From NCBI GenBank assembly GCA_009377395.1, contig WHUB01000002.1:47231-111230 (forward strand): 64,000 bases of DNA, given 5' to 3'. Position 1 is the stretch's first letter. Every line of letters starts with the position of its first letter. Positions 14,747 to 23,991 of this stretch are shown here, in pieces. The DNA is from Actinophytocola sp. (GTDB lineage: Bacteria > Actinomycetota > Actinomycetes > Mycobacteriales > Pseudonocardiaceae). A program made the position numbers and the translations under genes. The notes under the pieces are model-generated. The model was not told the DNA's origin and did not search any database. It saw only the letters and a list, made by a program, of their open reading frames with translations.

Positions 14747-17700
14747 GTGTTTCGCCGTGTCGTCATCGTCAACCGAGGCGAAGCCGCGATGCGGCTGATC
14801 CACGCCGTCCGCGATCTCAGCGCGGAGACGGGCAGTCCGATCGAGACCGTCGCGCTCTACACCGACGCCGAACGCACCGCGACGTTCGTCCGAGAGGCCG
14901 ACATCGGCTACTGCCTCGGGCCTGCCGCCGACCGGCCGTACCTCGACATGGCCGTCCTGGAACGCGCCCTGACGGACACCGGCGTCGACGCCGCCTGGGT
15001 CGGCTGGGGCTTCGTCGCGGAGGACCCCGCGTTCGCGGAGCTGTGCGAGCGGATCGGCGTCACCTTCATCGGGCCGAGCGCCGACGCGATGCGCAGGCTG
15101 GGCGACAAGATCGGCGCGAAGCAACTCGCCGAGGAGGTCGGGGTACCTGTGGCGCCGTGGAGCGGCGGGCCGATCGGCGACGCCGACGCCGCGCGCCATG
15201 CCGCCAAGGAGATCGGCTACCCGCTCATGCTCAAGGCCACCGCGGGCGGTGGCGGCCGCGGCATCCGGGTCGTGACCAGCGACGACGAGCTGACCGACGC
15301 CTTCACCCGCACCAGCGAGGAGGCGGCGAGGGCGTTCGGCAGCGGGGTCGTCTTCCTGGAACGGCTGGTCACCGGCGCGCGGCACGTCGAGGTACAGGTG
15401 ATCTCGGACGGCGAGACGGCGTGGGCGCTCGGCGTGCGCGACTGCTCGGTGCAGCGGCGCAACCAGAAGATCATCGAGGAGTCCTCCTGCCCGCTGCTCG
15501 ACGCCGACCAGATCCACCAGCTCAAGTCGTCCGCCGAACGGCTCGCCGTCGCGGTCGGCTACCGGGGCGCGGCCACCGTCGAGTTCCTGTACCAGCCGAT
15601 CGAACGGCTGTTCGCGTTCCTCGAGGTCAACACCCGGCTCCAGGTGGAGCACCCGATCACCGAGGCGACCACCGGCACCGACCTGGTCAAGGCGCAGCTG
15701 CACGTCGCGTCCGGCGGGAAGCTCACCGGCGACATGCCGCCCGAGTCCGGCCACGCCATCGAGGCACGCCTGAACGCCGAGGACCCCGACCGCGACTTCG
15801 CCCCGGCCCCGGGCCGGATCGCGCTGCTCGACCTGCCCGCCGGTCCCGGCATCCGGGTCGACACCGGCGTCACGGCGGGCGACACCATTCCCGCCGACTT
15901 CGACTCCATGATCGCCAAGATCATCGCGTACGGCCGCACCCGCGAGGAGGCATTCGGCAGGCTGCGCCGCGCCATCCGGGAAACCACCGTGATCATCGAG
16001 GGCGGCGTCAGCAACAAGAGCTTCCTGCTCGACCTGCTCGACGAGGATGCCGTGGTCTCGGCGACGGCGGACACCGGCTGGATCGACCGGGTGCGCGCCG
16101 AGGGCGGCCTCGTCTCCGACCGGCACTCCGGCATCGCGCTCGCGGCGGCGGCGATCGAGGCGTACGAGGACGCCGAGCACACCGAGCGGCAGCGGCTGTT
16201 CGCGACCGCGCACGGCGGCCGCCCGCAGGTGCAGCACGAGGTGGACCGCGCCATCGACCTCAGCCTGCGCGGCACCAGCTACCGGGTGAAGGTCGCCAAG
16301 ATCGGCCCGCATCGCTTCCGAATCGAGATCGGCGCCGACGACACCGATGTGACCACTGTGGACGCCGATCTGGAGCGCTACGGCTCCGGCGGCAACGGCC
16401 ACCGCGACGCCGCCACCGGCAGGATCGTCGTCAACGGCCACAGCTTCCGGCTGGTCACCCACACCCACGGCCCGGTGCACCTGATCGAGGTCGACGGCAC
16501 CGCGCACCGGGTCAGCCGCGACGAGGGCGGCGTGCTGCGCTCACAGTCCCCGGCGCTGGTGGTGGCGACGCCGGTCGAGGCGGGCGCCGAGGTCGAGGCG
16601 GGCGCGCCGGTGATCGTGCTGGAGAGCATGAAGATGGAGACGGTGCTGCGGGCGCCGTTCGCCGCGACGCTGCGGGAGTGCTTCGTCGCCGCGGGCAGCC
16701 AGGTCGAGACGGGCGCGCCGCTGCTGCGGCTGGAACCCCGCGCCGATGACGACGAGGAACCGGCCGCCACGGCCGCACCCGTCGACCTCGCGCTGCCTGC
16801 CCCGTCGAACGGCTCCCCGGCCGACCGCGCCGCCCGTCACCTGGAGGACATGCGCAGCATCCTGCTCGGCTTCGACGTCGACCCGGACGACGACGGCAGC
16901 ATCCTGCGCGGCTATGTCGCCAACCGCGCCGCCGCGGACGAGACCAGGCTCGCCGCCGAGGTCGAGCTGCTCGAACTGTTCGCCGACATCTCCGAGCTGA
17001 GCCGCAACAAGCCGGCGGGCGAGGAGACCAGGGCCGAGACCCGGGTGCACAGCGCCCGCGAGTACTTCCACTCCTACCTGCAGAGCCTCGACGTCGAACG
17101 CGCGGGCGTGTCGGAGACCTTCACCCACCGGCTCCAACAGGTGCTCGGCCGCTACGGCGTCGACGACCTCGAACGCTCCGAGGCATTGGAGGAGGCGGTG
17201 TTCCGCATCTTCCTCGCGCAGCAGCGGGTCAGCGCCGACGTCGAGGTGGTCACCACGGTGCTGCGGCAGTGGCTCACCGACCCGCCGCCGGTCGGCGACG
17301 CCCGGTTCACCGCCGGCGAGGCGGTGGAGCACCTGGTCGCGGCGACCCAGCTGCGCTTCCCCGCCGTCGGCGACCTCGCCCGCGGCGTCGCCTTCCGCTG
17401 GTTCGCCCAGCCGATGCTGCGCCGCACCCGCGCCGAGGTCTATGCCGGAGTGCGAGGACACCTGCGTTACCTGGACGAACACCCCGACGCGCCCGACCGC
17501 GCCGAGCGCGTCAAGGAGATGGTCGCCAGTCCCGAGCCGCTGGTGCGGCTGCTCGGACAGCGCATCGGCAGGCAGGGCTGCGACCTCGGCCCGCTGCTGG
17601 AGGTCATGACCCGCCGCTACTACCGGGCGCGCGGGCTCGAGGACGTCCGCTGCTACGAGACCGGCGGCCAGTCGTTCGTGTCGACGTCGTTCGTCCTGGA

Positions 17701-20260
17701 CGACCAGCGGCTACGGCTGCTGGCCACCGCGACCGACTACGCCGAGCTGCCGAAGGCGGCGCGCACCCTCGCCGAGATCGCCGCGGGTAAGGACGGCACC
17801 TCCGATCTGGTCGCGGACCTCTACCTGACCTGGCCGGACCAGCCGACCGGCGCCGACGCGGCCGATGTCATGGCGGCCCGGCTGCGCGCCGTGCTCAGCG
17901 AGGTGCCCGAGCTGACGCGGGCCCGCCGCGTCACCACGACGGTGGCGGGCGCGGGGCGCGGCCCGACGATGCACCATCACTTCACGTTCCGGCCGTCCAC
18001 CGCAGGGCTGACCGAGGAGCGGCTGATCAGGGGACTTCACCCGCTCGTCGCGCAGCGGTTGCAGCTGCAGCGGCTGAGCAACTTCGACCTGACCCGGCTG
18101 CCGTCCGCCGACGAGGACGTCTACCTGTTCCGGTGCGTCGCGCCGCACAACCAGTCCGACGAGCGGCTGGTCGCGATGGCGCAGGTGCGTGACCTGACAC
18201 CGCTGCGAGACAACGACGACAGGCTGGTCTCGCTGCCCGCGGCGGAGGGCGCGCTCGCCGCGTGCCTCGACGCGATCCGCAAGGTGCAGGCGCAGCGGCA
18301 GCAGAAGAACCGGCTCGACACCAACCGGATCCTGATCTACGCCTGGCCACCGAGCGAGCTGACGGCGGACGAGGTGACCGCGCTCGCGGAGCGGATCGTG
18401 CCGTCCACGGCAGGCGCGGGCATCGAGGAGGTCCGATTCATCGGGCGGCAGCGCGACCGCGACACCGGCACGCTGCACGACGTCGCGGTGCGGGTGTCCT
18501 ACGACCCGAGCTCCGGGGTCGAGGTAACGATCGGCGAGCCGACGACGGAGCCGATCACGCCGCTGGACGACTACGCGCAGCGGGTGCTACGGGCGCGCAG
18601 GCGCGGCACGGTGTACCCGTACGAGCTGATCGAGCTGCTCACCGGCAAGGACGGCGACTTCACCGAGTACGACCTCGACGACTTCGGCGCACTGGTGCCG
18701 GTCGACCGGCCGAAGGGCCACAACAAGGCGGCGATCGTCACCGGGGTCGTCAGCACGCCGACCGCACGCCACCCGGAAGGCGTCACGCGGGTGGTGCTGC
18801 TGGGTGACCCGACGAAGGCGCTCGGCGCGCTGGCCGAGCCGGAGTGTGCCCGGGTGATCGGTGCGCTGAACCTGGCCGAGCGGCTCGAGGTGCCGGTGGA
18901 GTGGTTCGCGCTGTCGGCGGGCGCGAAGATCTCGATGGACTCCGGCACCGAGAACCTGGACTGGGTCGGTCGCACGCTGCAACGCATAGTCCGGTTCACG
19001 CAGGACGGCGGCGAGATCAACGTCGTGGTGGCGGGCATCAACGTCGGCGCGCAGCCGTACTGGAACGCCGAGGCGACGATGCTCATGCACACCAAGGGAA
19101 TCCTGGTGATGACGCCGGACTCGGCGATGGTGCTGACCGGCAAGCAGTCGCTCGACTTCTCCGGCGGCGTCTCGGCCGAGGACAACTTCGGCATCGGCGG
19201 CTACGACCGGGTGATGGGGCCGAACGGGCAGGCGCAGTACTGGGCGCCCGACCTCGCCGGGGCGCGGGACGTGCTGATGTCGCACTACGACCACTCCTAC
19301 GTCGTGCCCGGCGAGTCCGGGCCGCGCCGGGTGACGACGTCCGACCCGACCGATCGGGACATCTCGCCGTTCCCGCACGAGCTGGCGGGCAGCGACTTCA
19401 CCACGGTCGGCGAGATCTTCACCGCGAACCCGGAGCGCAAGAAGGCGTTCGACATCCGCACGCTGATGCGGGCGGTCGCCGACGCCGACCACCCGCTGCT
19501 GGAACGCTGGGCGGGCATGGCGGACGCCGAGATGGCCGTCGTCACCGACACCCACCTCGGCGGCTATCCGGTGTGCCTGATCGGGATCGAGTCGCAGTCC
19601 GTGCCGCGCCGTGGTTTCCCGCCGACCGACGGGCCGGACACCTACACCGCGGGCACGCTGTTCCCGCGCTCGTCGAAGAAGGTGGCCCGCGCCATCAACG
19701 CGGCGAGCGGCAACCGGCCGCTGGTGGTGCTGGCGAACCTGTCCGGCTTCGACGGCTCGCCGGAGTCGATGCGCAAGCTGCAACTGGAGTACGGCGCCGA
19801 GATCGGGCGGGCGATCGTCAACTTCGACGGGCCGATCGTGTTCTGCGTGATCTCCCGCTACCACGGCGGCGCGTTCGTGGTGTTCTCCAAGGCGCTCAAC
19901 CCGAACATGACCGTGCTGGCGGTCGACGGCTCGTACGCCTCGGTGATCGGCGGCGCGCCCGCGGCGGCGGTGGTGTTCCCGGGCGAGGTCAACGCGCGCA
20001 CCGCGGCCGACGAGCGGGTGCGGGCGGTCGAGGAGCGGCTGGCTGCGGCGTCGGGCGCCGAGCGGGCCGCGCTGGCGACCGAGCTCGCCGAGACGCGCGC
20101 GGCGGTGCGCTCGGAGAAGCTGGGGCAGGTGGCAGCGGAGTTCGACGCGGTGCACAGCATCCGGCGGGCCGTCGACGTCGGCTCGGTGGACGCCATCATC
20201 TCGCACACCCGGCTGCGCCCGGAGCTGATCGAGGCGGTGGCGCGCGGCGTGGCTCGCTGA
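14747..20260 (+). CDS. Single-chain multidomain acyl-CoA (acetyl/propionyl-type) carboxylase
   Basis: One 1837-residue chain holds all activities of a biotin carboxylase. Residues about 1-450 are biotin carboxylase (FRRVVIVNRGEAAMR, ATP loop KATAGGGGRGI, FLEVNTRLQVEHPITE). The biotinyl domain has ESMKMET with Lys629. Residues about 700-1280 form a long central region, and 1290-1835 is the carboxyltransferase (GINVGAQPYWNAEATM, GGAYDRVMGP-like GGYDRVMGPNGQAQYW, YHGGAFVVFSKALNPN). It carboxylates an acyl-CoA with bicarbonate and ATP. The order BC-BCCP-central-CT is that of eukaryotic acetyl-CoA carboxylase, not of the split bacterial enzyme. GTG 14747 is set by AGGAGG seven bases upstream; the track's start adds 39 residues of untranslated leader. 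Substrate chain length is not readable. Confidence 0.9.
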   Translation: MFRRVVIVNRGEAAMRLIHAVRDLSAETGSPIETVALYTDAERTATFVREADIGYCLGPAADRPYLDMAVLERALTDTGVDAAWVGWGFVAEDPAFAELCERIGVTFIGPSADAMRRLGDKIGAKQLAEEVGVPVAPWSGGPIGDADAARHAAKEIGYPLMLKATAGGGGRGIRVVTSDDELTDAFTRTSEEAARAFGSGVVFLERLVTGARHVEVQVISDGETAWALGVRDCSVQRRNQKIIEESSCPLLDADQIHQLKSSAERLAVAVGYRGAATVEFLYQPIERLFAFLEVNTRLQVEHPITEATTGTDLVKAQLHVASGGKLTGDMPPESGHAIEARLNAEDPDRDFAPAPGRIALLDLPAGPGIRVDTGVTAGDTIPADFDSMIAKIIAYGRTREEAFGRLRRAIRETTVIIEGGVSNKSFLLDLLDEDAVVSATADTGWIDRVRAEGGLVSDRHSGIALAAAAIEAYEDAEHTERQRLFATAHGGRPQVQHEVDRAIDLSLRGTSYRVKVAKIGPHRFRIEIGADDTDVTTVDADLERYGSGGNGHRDAATGRIVVNGHSFRLVTHTHGPVHLIEVDGTAHRVSRDEGGVLRSQSPALVVATPVEAGAEVEAGAPVIVLESMKMETVLRAPFAATLRECFVAAGSQVETGAPLLRLEPRADDDEEPAATAAPVDLALPAPSNGSPADRAARHLEDMRSILLGFDVDPDDDGSILRGYVANRAAADETRLAAEVELLELFADISELSRNKPAGEETRAETRVHSAREYFHSYLQSLDVERAGVSETFTHRLQQVLGRYGVDDLERSEALEEAVFRIFLAQQRVSADVEVVTTVLRQWLTDPPPVGDARFTAGEAVEHLVAATQLRFPAVGDLARGVAFRWFAQPMLRRTRAEVYAGVRGHLRYLDEHPDAPDRAERVKEMVASPEPLVRLLGQRIGRQGCDLGPLLEVMTRRYYRARGLEDVRCYETGGQSFVSTSFVLDDQRLRLLATATDYAELPKAARTLAEIAAGKDGTSDLVADLYLTWPDQPTGADAADVMAARLRAVLSEVPELTRARRVTTTVAGAGRGPTMHHHFTFRPSTAGLTEERLIRGLHPLVAQRLQLQRLSNFDLTRLPSADEDVYLFRCVAPHNQSDERLVAMAQVRDLTPLRDNDDRLVSLPAAEGALAACLDAIRKVQAQRQQKNRLDTNRILIYAWPPSELTADEVTALAERIVPSTAGAGIEEVRFIGRQRDRDTGTLHDVAVRVSYDPSSGVEVTIGEPTTEPITPLDDYAQRVLRARRRGTVYPYELIELLTGKDGDFTEYDLDDFGALVPVDRPKGHNKAAIVTGVVSTPTARHPEGVTRVVLLGDPTKALGALAEPECARVIGALNLAERLEVPVEWFALSAGAKISMDSGTENLDWVGRTLQRIVRFTQDGGEINVVVAGINVGAQPYWNAEATMLMHTKGILVMTPDSAMVLTGKQSLDFSGGVSAEDNFGIGGYDRVMGPNGQAQYWAPDLAGARDVLMSHYDHSYVVPGESGPRRVTTSDPTDRDISPFPHELAGSDFTTVGEIFTANPERKKAFDIRTLMRAVADADHPLLERWAGMADAEMAVVTDTHLGGYPVCLIGIESQSVPRRGFPPTDGPDTYTAGTLFPRSSKKVARAINAASGNRPLVVLANLSGFDGSPESMRKLQLEYGAEIGRAIVNFDGPIVFCVISRYHGGAFVVFSKALNPNMTVLAVDGSYASVIGGAPAAAVVFPGEVNARTAADERVRAVEERLAAASGAERAALATELAETRAAVRSEKLGQVAAEFDAVHSIRRAVDVGSVDAIISHTRLRPELIEAVARGVAR

Positions 20261-20269
20261 CCTCCGGCA

Positions 20270-20336
20270 CCGCGAGTCCCGGGATACGGTGCCGCGAGTC
20301 CCCGGGACTCGCGGCACCAGAACGCGGGACTCGCGG
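20270..20336. repeat. Palindromic intergenic repeat, copy A
   Basis: Starting ten bases after the carboxylase stop is a stretch built from CGCGAGTCCCGGGATAC and its inverse GGGACTCGCGGC. It includes a perfect inverted repeat with 15-base arms (GGTGCCGCGAGTCCC at 20288-20302 and its complement at 20304-20318, one base between). A second copy follows the ferritin gene. It would form a strong hairpin and may serve as a transcription terminator, though no T run follows. Confidence 0.8.
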
Positions 20337-20342
20337 CGTCGG

Positions 20343-20379
20343 TTGCCTTCGACCCACGCCAAGGTTAGGCTCACCTAAC
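20343..20379 (+). promoter_or_regulatory. IdeR/DtxR iron box over a promoter
   Basis: TTGCCT (20343-20348), 17 bases and TAGGCT (20366-20371) form a promoter ending just before the ATG at 20380. The iron box GTTAGGCTCACCTAAC (20364-20379) covers the -10 and the transcription start. It matches the actinobacterial IdeR/DmdR1 consensus (TTAGGTTAGGCTAACCTAA). Iron-loaded IdeR would repress; the mRNA would have almost no leader. Confidence 0.88.
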
Positions 20380-21186
20380 ATGACCAGCACGGTACGGAAG
20401 CGGCCCCCCGCGCCCTCCCCCGAGGCGAAGGCCAAGTCGATCGCGGCGCGGCGCGCATCGGCACGGCTGGCGCCCGCCGCCGCGCACGAGCTGACCGGCG
20501 AGATCACCGGCAGGGCGACCGGGGCGGCGGCGCCGACGACCCCGCGGCTGTGCCACGTGCACAACAGCGGCGGCGCGAGCATCCTGCTCGACGAGCGGGA
20601 CCCGCTCGTCGACACCACGTCGACCGCACCCGGCGGCGACCTCCCCGTGCTGCTCGAGCTGACCGACCTCGCGCCGGTCGGGCTGCGGGAGCGTACCCGG
20701 GGCCTGCTGTGGATCACCGGCTGGCTCCGGCTGCTGCCCACGCAGACGGACCGGCAGCTGGCGCTCGACATCGCCGAGGAGCGCCCGGCCGCCGAACTGC
20801 TCGACATCGGCCACGGCGTGCGGTTGCTGTGCCTGCACCCGTCGTCGCTCGTGCTCGCCGACAGCGACGGCACCCAGCCGCTGCTGCCCCGGCAGTTCGC
20901 CGAGGCCGAGCCGGATCCGTTCTGCGAGTACGAGCACTACTGGCTGCGGCATCTGGAAGGCGAGCACGCCGACGTCGTCGACGCGCTGGCGCGGCACGTG
21001 CCCGCCGAGCTGCGACACGGCACGATCCGGCCGCTCAGCCTGGACCAGTTCGGGCTCCGGCTGCGGGTCGAGACCGACAGCGGGGACCACGACGTGCGGC
21101 TGGCGTTCCGGCAGCCAGCGGTCACCCCGAAACAGCTCGGCGTCGAGATGCGACGTCTCGTCGGCTGCCCGTTCCTCGCCGCGTAA
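20380..21186 (+). CDS. Iron-regulated DUF2470 domain protein
   Basis: The 268-residue protein starts at the ATG abutting the iron box. Its N-terminal half resembles the FMN-binding split-barrel region of HugZ-like haem proteins (CHVHNSGGASILLDERDPLV, ARTRG-like LWITGWLRLL). The C-terminal part (EHYWLRHLEGEHADVVDALARHVPAELRHGTIRPLSLDQFGLRLRVETDSGDHDVRLAFRQP) is the DUF2470 domain linked to haem utilisation. This suggests a role in haem iron handling in the cytoplasm under iron starvation. No transporter or siderophore gene is adjacent. The domain call is good; the specific activity is inferred. Confidence 0.82.
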   Translation: MTSTVRKRPPAPSPEAKAKSIAARRASARLAPAAAHELTGEITGRATGAAAPTTPRLCHVHNSGGASILLDERDPLVDTTSTAPGGDLPVLLELTDLAPVGLRERTRGLLWITGWLRLLPTQTDRQLALDIAEERPAAELLDIGHGVRLLCLHPSSLVLADSDGTQPLLPRQFAEAEPDPFCEYEHYWLRHLEGEHADVVDALARHVPAELRHGTIRPLSLDQFGLRLRVETDSGDHDVRLAFRQPAVTPKQLGVEMRRLVGCPFLAA

Positions 21187-21218
21187 GGTGTAGCTCCCCC
21201 GGCAGGGAACGAGGAACC

Positions 21219-22031
21219 GTGTTGAGCAACTTACGCGGCTGGCTGTCGCCCGCGCAGGCCCCGCGCCCCGACGTGGTCACCGACGCCTCGCAGCGCAGGG
21301 CGATCGTGATCGAGGTCGTCATCGTCTTCGCCCTCACCCTCGGCCTCTCCGCGATGCAGAGCCTGCTCTCGCTGCTCGAGTCGTTGCTGCGAGCCGGGGC
21401 GCTGTCCGAGCAGCACATCGCGCTGAACCGCCCGCAGGCCGCCATCGGCCTCATCGACATGCTCATGCAGGTGCTGGGCGCCGTGCAGCTGATCGCCTGG
21501 GGCGCCATGGGGCTGTACCTGCTCTGGCGGGCCGGCTTCAAGCTCGCTCAGATCGGCATGCCGCCCCGGATCGGCGGCCGCGACCTCGGCATCGGCGTCG
21601 CGCTCACCGCCGTCATCGGCATCCCCGGCCTGGTGTTGTACCTGGTCAGCTGGCAGCTCGGGCTCAGCGTGACGGTGGTGCCCTCGCTGCTCGACGAGAC
21701 CTGGTGGCGGCCGATCACGCTGACGCTGTCCGCCTTCGGCAACGCCTTCGCCGAAGAGGTGCTGCTCGTCGGCTTCCTGCTCACCCGGCTGGGGCAGCTG
21801 GGGATGTCCGCCAACTCGTCGTTGCTGCTCTCGTCGTTGCTACGCGGCGCCTATCACCTCTACCAGGGCGCGGCCGGGTTCGTCGGCAACATCGTGATGG
21901 GACTCGTTTTCGGCCGGGTGTGGCAACGCACCAACCGGCTGTGGCCGCTGGTGATCGCGCATACCCTGCTGGACTTCGTCGCCTTCGTCGGCTACGCGCT
22001 GCTCGAGCCGGTGCTGCCCTGGCTGCCTTAA
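21219..22031 (+). CDS. CPBP/CAAX-type intramembrane metalloprotease
   Basis: The 270-residue protein has about seven hydrophobic helices and the three family motifs in the last third: [15 protein letters not shown] (the EExxx(R) glutamates), RGAYHLYQG (FxxxH-like) and [11 protein letters not shown] (HxxxD/N). These residues bind zinc within the membrane. Bacterial members process bacteriocin-like or unknown membrane substrates. Start GTG 21219 has GAGGA six bases upstream; the track ORF is a read-through from the DUF2470 gene. It ends at TAA 22029-22031, which lies within the promoter of the next gene. Confidence 0.85.
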   Translation: MLSNLRGWLSPAQAPRPDVVTDASQRRAIVIEVVIVFALTLGLSAMQSLLSLLESLLRAGALSEQHIALNRPQAAIGLIDMLMQVLGAVQLIAWGAMGLYLLWRAGFKLAQIGMPPRIGGRDLGIGVALTAVIGIPGLVLYLVSWQLGLSVTVVPSLLDETWWRPITLTLSAFGNAFAEEVLLVGFLLTRLGQLGMSANSSLLLSSLLRGAYHLYQGAAGFVGNIVMGLVFGRVWQRTNRLWPLVIAHTLLDFVAFVGYALLEPVLPWLP

Positions 22032-22041
22032 GCTCGGGTAC

Positions 22042-23229
22042 GTGATATCCCGGGTGGACAGTGAGGTCGGCCAGCTGCGCACCGTGCTGCTGCACCGGCC
22101 GGGCGAGGAGCTCAAGCGGCTCACGCCCCGCAACAACGACGCGCTGCTGTTCGACTCGATCCCGTGGGTCGCCCGCGCGCAGGACGAGCACGATCGGTTC
22201 GCGGAGGTGCTGCGCTCCCGCGACGTCGAGGTGCTGCTGCTCGCCGACATGCTGCGCACCGCGCTCGCCGATCCCGCCGCGCACGACGCGGGCGTGCTGG
22301 CGGCCGTCGACCGGCGCAGGCTCGGCACCGACCTCGCCGACGTGCTCAGCTCCCATCTGTCCAGTGTGGACGCGCCGACGCTCGCCGAGACGCTGATCGC
22401 GGGCCTGACGTTCGAGGAGCTTCCCGCCGCGGAAGGGGCCTCGCTCGTCCGCGAGATGCACCACCCGCACGACTTCGCCATCGACCCGCTGCCGAACCTG
22501 CTGTTCACCCGGGACTCGTCGGTGTGGATCGCCGACACCGCCGCGGTGGCGTCGCTGGCCCTGCCCGCCAGGCGCAGGGAGACGTCGCTGCTCGACCTGA
22601 TCTACGACTTCCACCCGCGCTTCGCCGACACCGAACTGGCCTACGGCTCCCACCACGCCCCGGTCGAGGGCGGCGACGTGCTGCTGCTCGCGCCCGGGGT
22701 GGTCGCCATCGGCGTCGGCGAGCGGACCACGGCCGCCGGTGCCGAGTCGCTGGCGCGGTCGGTGTTCGCCGACGACCTCGCCCACACCGTGCTGGCCGTG
22801 CCGATCACGCAGCGCAGGGCCACCATGCATCTGGACACCGTGTGCACCATGGTCGACACCGACGCCGTCGTGATGTACCCGCTCGCCCGCGACGAGCTCA
22901 TCGCCTACACGCTGCGCGCCGACGACGACGGCCTGCGGGTGGACGGCCCCGCGCCGTTTCTCATGGCGGCGGCCGCCGCCATGGGCATCGACCGGCTGCG
23001 GGTGATCGACACCGGGCTCGACCCGGTTACGGCGGAACGGGAGCAGTGGGACGACGGCAACAACACCCTCGCGATCGCGCCGGGCACGGTCGTCGGCTAC
23101 GAGCGCAACGTCGAGACCAACGCGCGGCTGACGCAGGCGGGCATCGAGGTGCTGCCGATCGCGGGCTCCGAGCTCGGCTCCGGCCGGGGCGGGCCGCGCT
23201 GCATGTCCTGCCCCATTTCGCGGGAATGA
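22042..23229 (+). CDS. arcA: Arginine deiminase
   Basis: The enzyme hydrolyses arginine to citrulline and ammonia. The 395-residue protein has the family landmarks: [25 protein letters not shown] at the N-terminus, [38 protein letters not shown] (catalytic His) and [12 protein letters not shown] with catalytic Cys387. Start is GTG 22042; a TAAGCT hexamer (22029-22034) lies seven bases upstream and overlaps the preceding stop codon, so a leaderless mRNA is likely. The rest of the pathway (ornithine carbamoyltransferase, carbamate kinase, antiporter) is not next to it, so its role may be stress or pH response rather than fermentation. Confidence 0.95.
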   Translation: MISRVDSEVGQLRTVLLHRPGEELKRLTPRNNDALLFDSIPWVARAQDEHDRFAEVLRSRDVEVLLLADMLRTALADPAAHDAGVLAAVDRRRLGTDLADVLSSHLSSVDAPTLAETLIAGLTFEELPAAEGASLVREMHHPHDFAIDPLPNLLFTRDSSVWIADTAAVASLALPARRRETSLLDLIYDFHPRFADTELAYGSHHAPVEGGDVLLLAPGVVAIGVGERTTAAGAESLARSVFADDLAHTVLAVPITQRRATMHLDTVCTMVDTDAVVMYPLARDELIAYTLRADDDGLRVDGPAPFLMAAAAAMGIDRLRVIDTGLDPVTAEREQWDDGNNTLAIAPGTVVGYERNVETNARLTQAGIEVLPIAGSELGSGRGGPRCMSCPISRE

Positions 23230-23342
23230 TTCCTGCAAAGAAGAGGAGAGCCTTACCGAAATGAGCCAAACCTTTCCTCGCGAATTGTAGATCACTATTT
23301 TTTCGATGGCATTCCCGTCGATATCGGAGCTATTGTCGAAAT

Positions 23343-23888
23343 ATGTCTACAACCAAGAAAGAACCGCGTTCGAAGTTCTATGAGCTCCTGCAACAGCAGG
23401 TGAGCAATGAGGTCCGCGCGTCGCAACAGTACGTCGCGCTCGCGGTGTGGTTCGACTCCGAGGACATGCCGCGACTCGCCAAGCGCTTCTACACGCAGGC
23501 CGTCGAGGAGCGCAATCATGCGCTGGCGATCGTGCAGTATCTGCTCGACACCGACCATCACGTCGAGATTCCCGGCACCGGCGAGATCCGCAACGACTTC
23601 TCCGAGCCGGTCGAACTCATCGAGTTCGCGCTGAACCAGGAGAAGGACGTCGCGCGCGATATCGAGAACCTGGCACGGACCGCCCGCGCCGAGGACGACT
23701 ACACCGGCGAGCAGTTCCTGCAATGGTTCCTCAAGGAACAGGTCGAGGAGATCTCGCGGATGTCGACGCTGCTCAACGTCGCCAAGCGCGCGAAGGGCAA
23801 CGTGTTCGAGATCGAGCGGTTCCTCGACACCGAGTCCGGCGGCGGCGTCGACCCGACCATGCCGCCGGTCGCGGGCGGCGCGCTGTAA
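23343..23888 (+). CDS. Ferritin (non-haem type)
   Basis: The 181-residue four-helix protein stores iron. It begins after a short tail with SKFYELLQQQVSNEVRASQQYVALAVWFDSEDMP, then YTQAVEERNHALAIVQYLLDTDHHVEIPG, giving the ferroxidase Glu and ExxH ligands (EERNH), and QFLQWFLKEQVEEISRMSTLL supplies the other Glu/Gln ligands. This is the BfrB-like actinobacterial ferritin type. TATTGT (23331-23336) lies six bases before the ATG, which predicts a leaderless transcript; there is no Shine-Dalgarno. I see no clear IdeR box. A palindromic repeat follows directly after the stop. Confidence 0.93.
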   Translation: MSTTKKEPRSKFYELLQQQVSNEVRASQQYVALAVWFDSEDMPRLAKRFYTQAVEERNHALAIVQYLLDTDHHVEIPGTGEIRNDFSEPVELIEFALNQEKDVARDIENLARTARAEDDYTGEQFLQWFLKEQVEEISRMSTLLNVAKRAKGNVFEIERFLDTESGGGVDPTMPPVAGGAL

Positions 23889-23981
23889 CGTCGCGAGTCC
23901 CGAGTTACCGGGTCGCGAGTCCCGGGATACACGGTCGCGAGTTCCGGGGACTCGCGGCACCGGAACGTGGGACTCGCGACG
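23889..23981. repeat. Palindromic intergenic repeat, copy B
   Basis: This repeat begins right at the ferritin stop. The outer arms CGTCGCGAGTCCC (23889-23901) and GGGACTCGCGACG (23969-23981) are perfect inverted repeats. Between them are two further direct copies of TCGCGAGTCCCG/TCGCGAGTTCCG and an inverted GGGGACTCGCGGCACCGGAACG that matches copy A. Both copies sit at the 3' end of plus-strand genes. Confidence 0.8.
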
Positions 23982-23991
23982 CAGGCCAGGG

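Noticed and set aside
23230-23342. IdeR box for the ferritin gene
   Set aside because: The ferritin leader was searched for TTAGG/CCTAA arms because ferritin is IdeR-activated in Mycobacterium, but no acceptable match was found.
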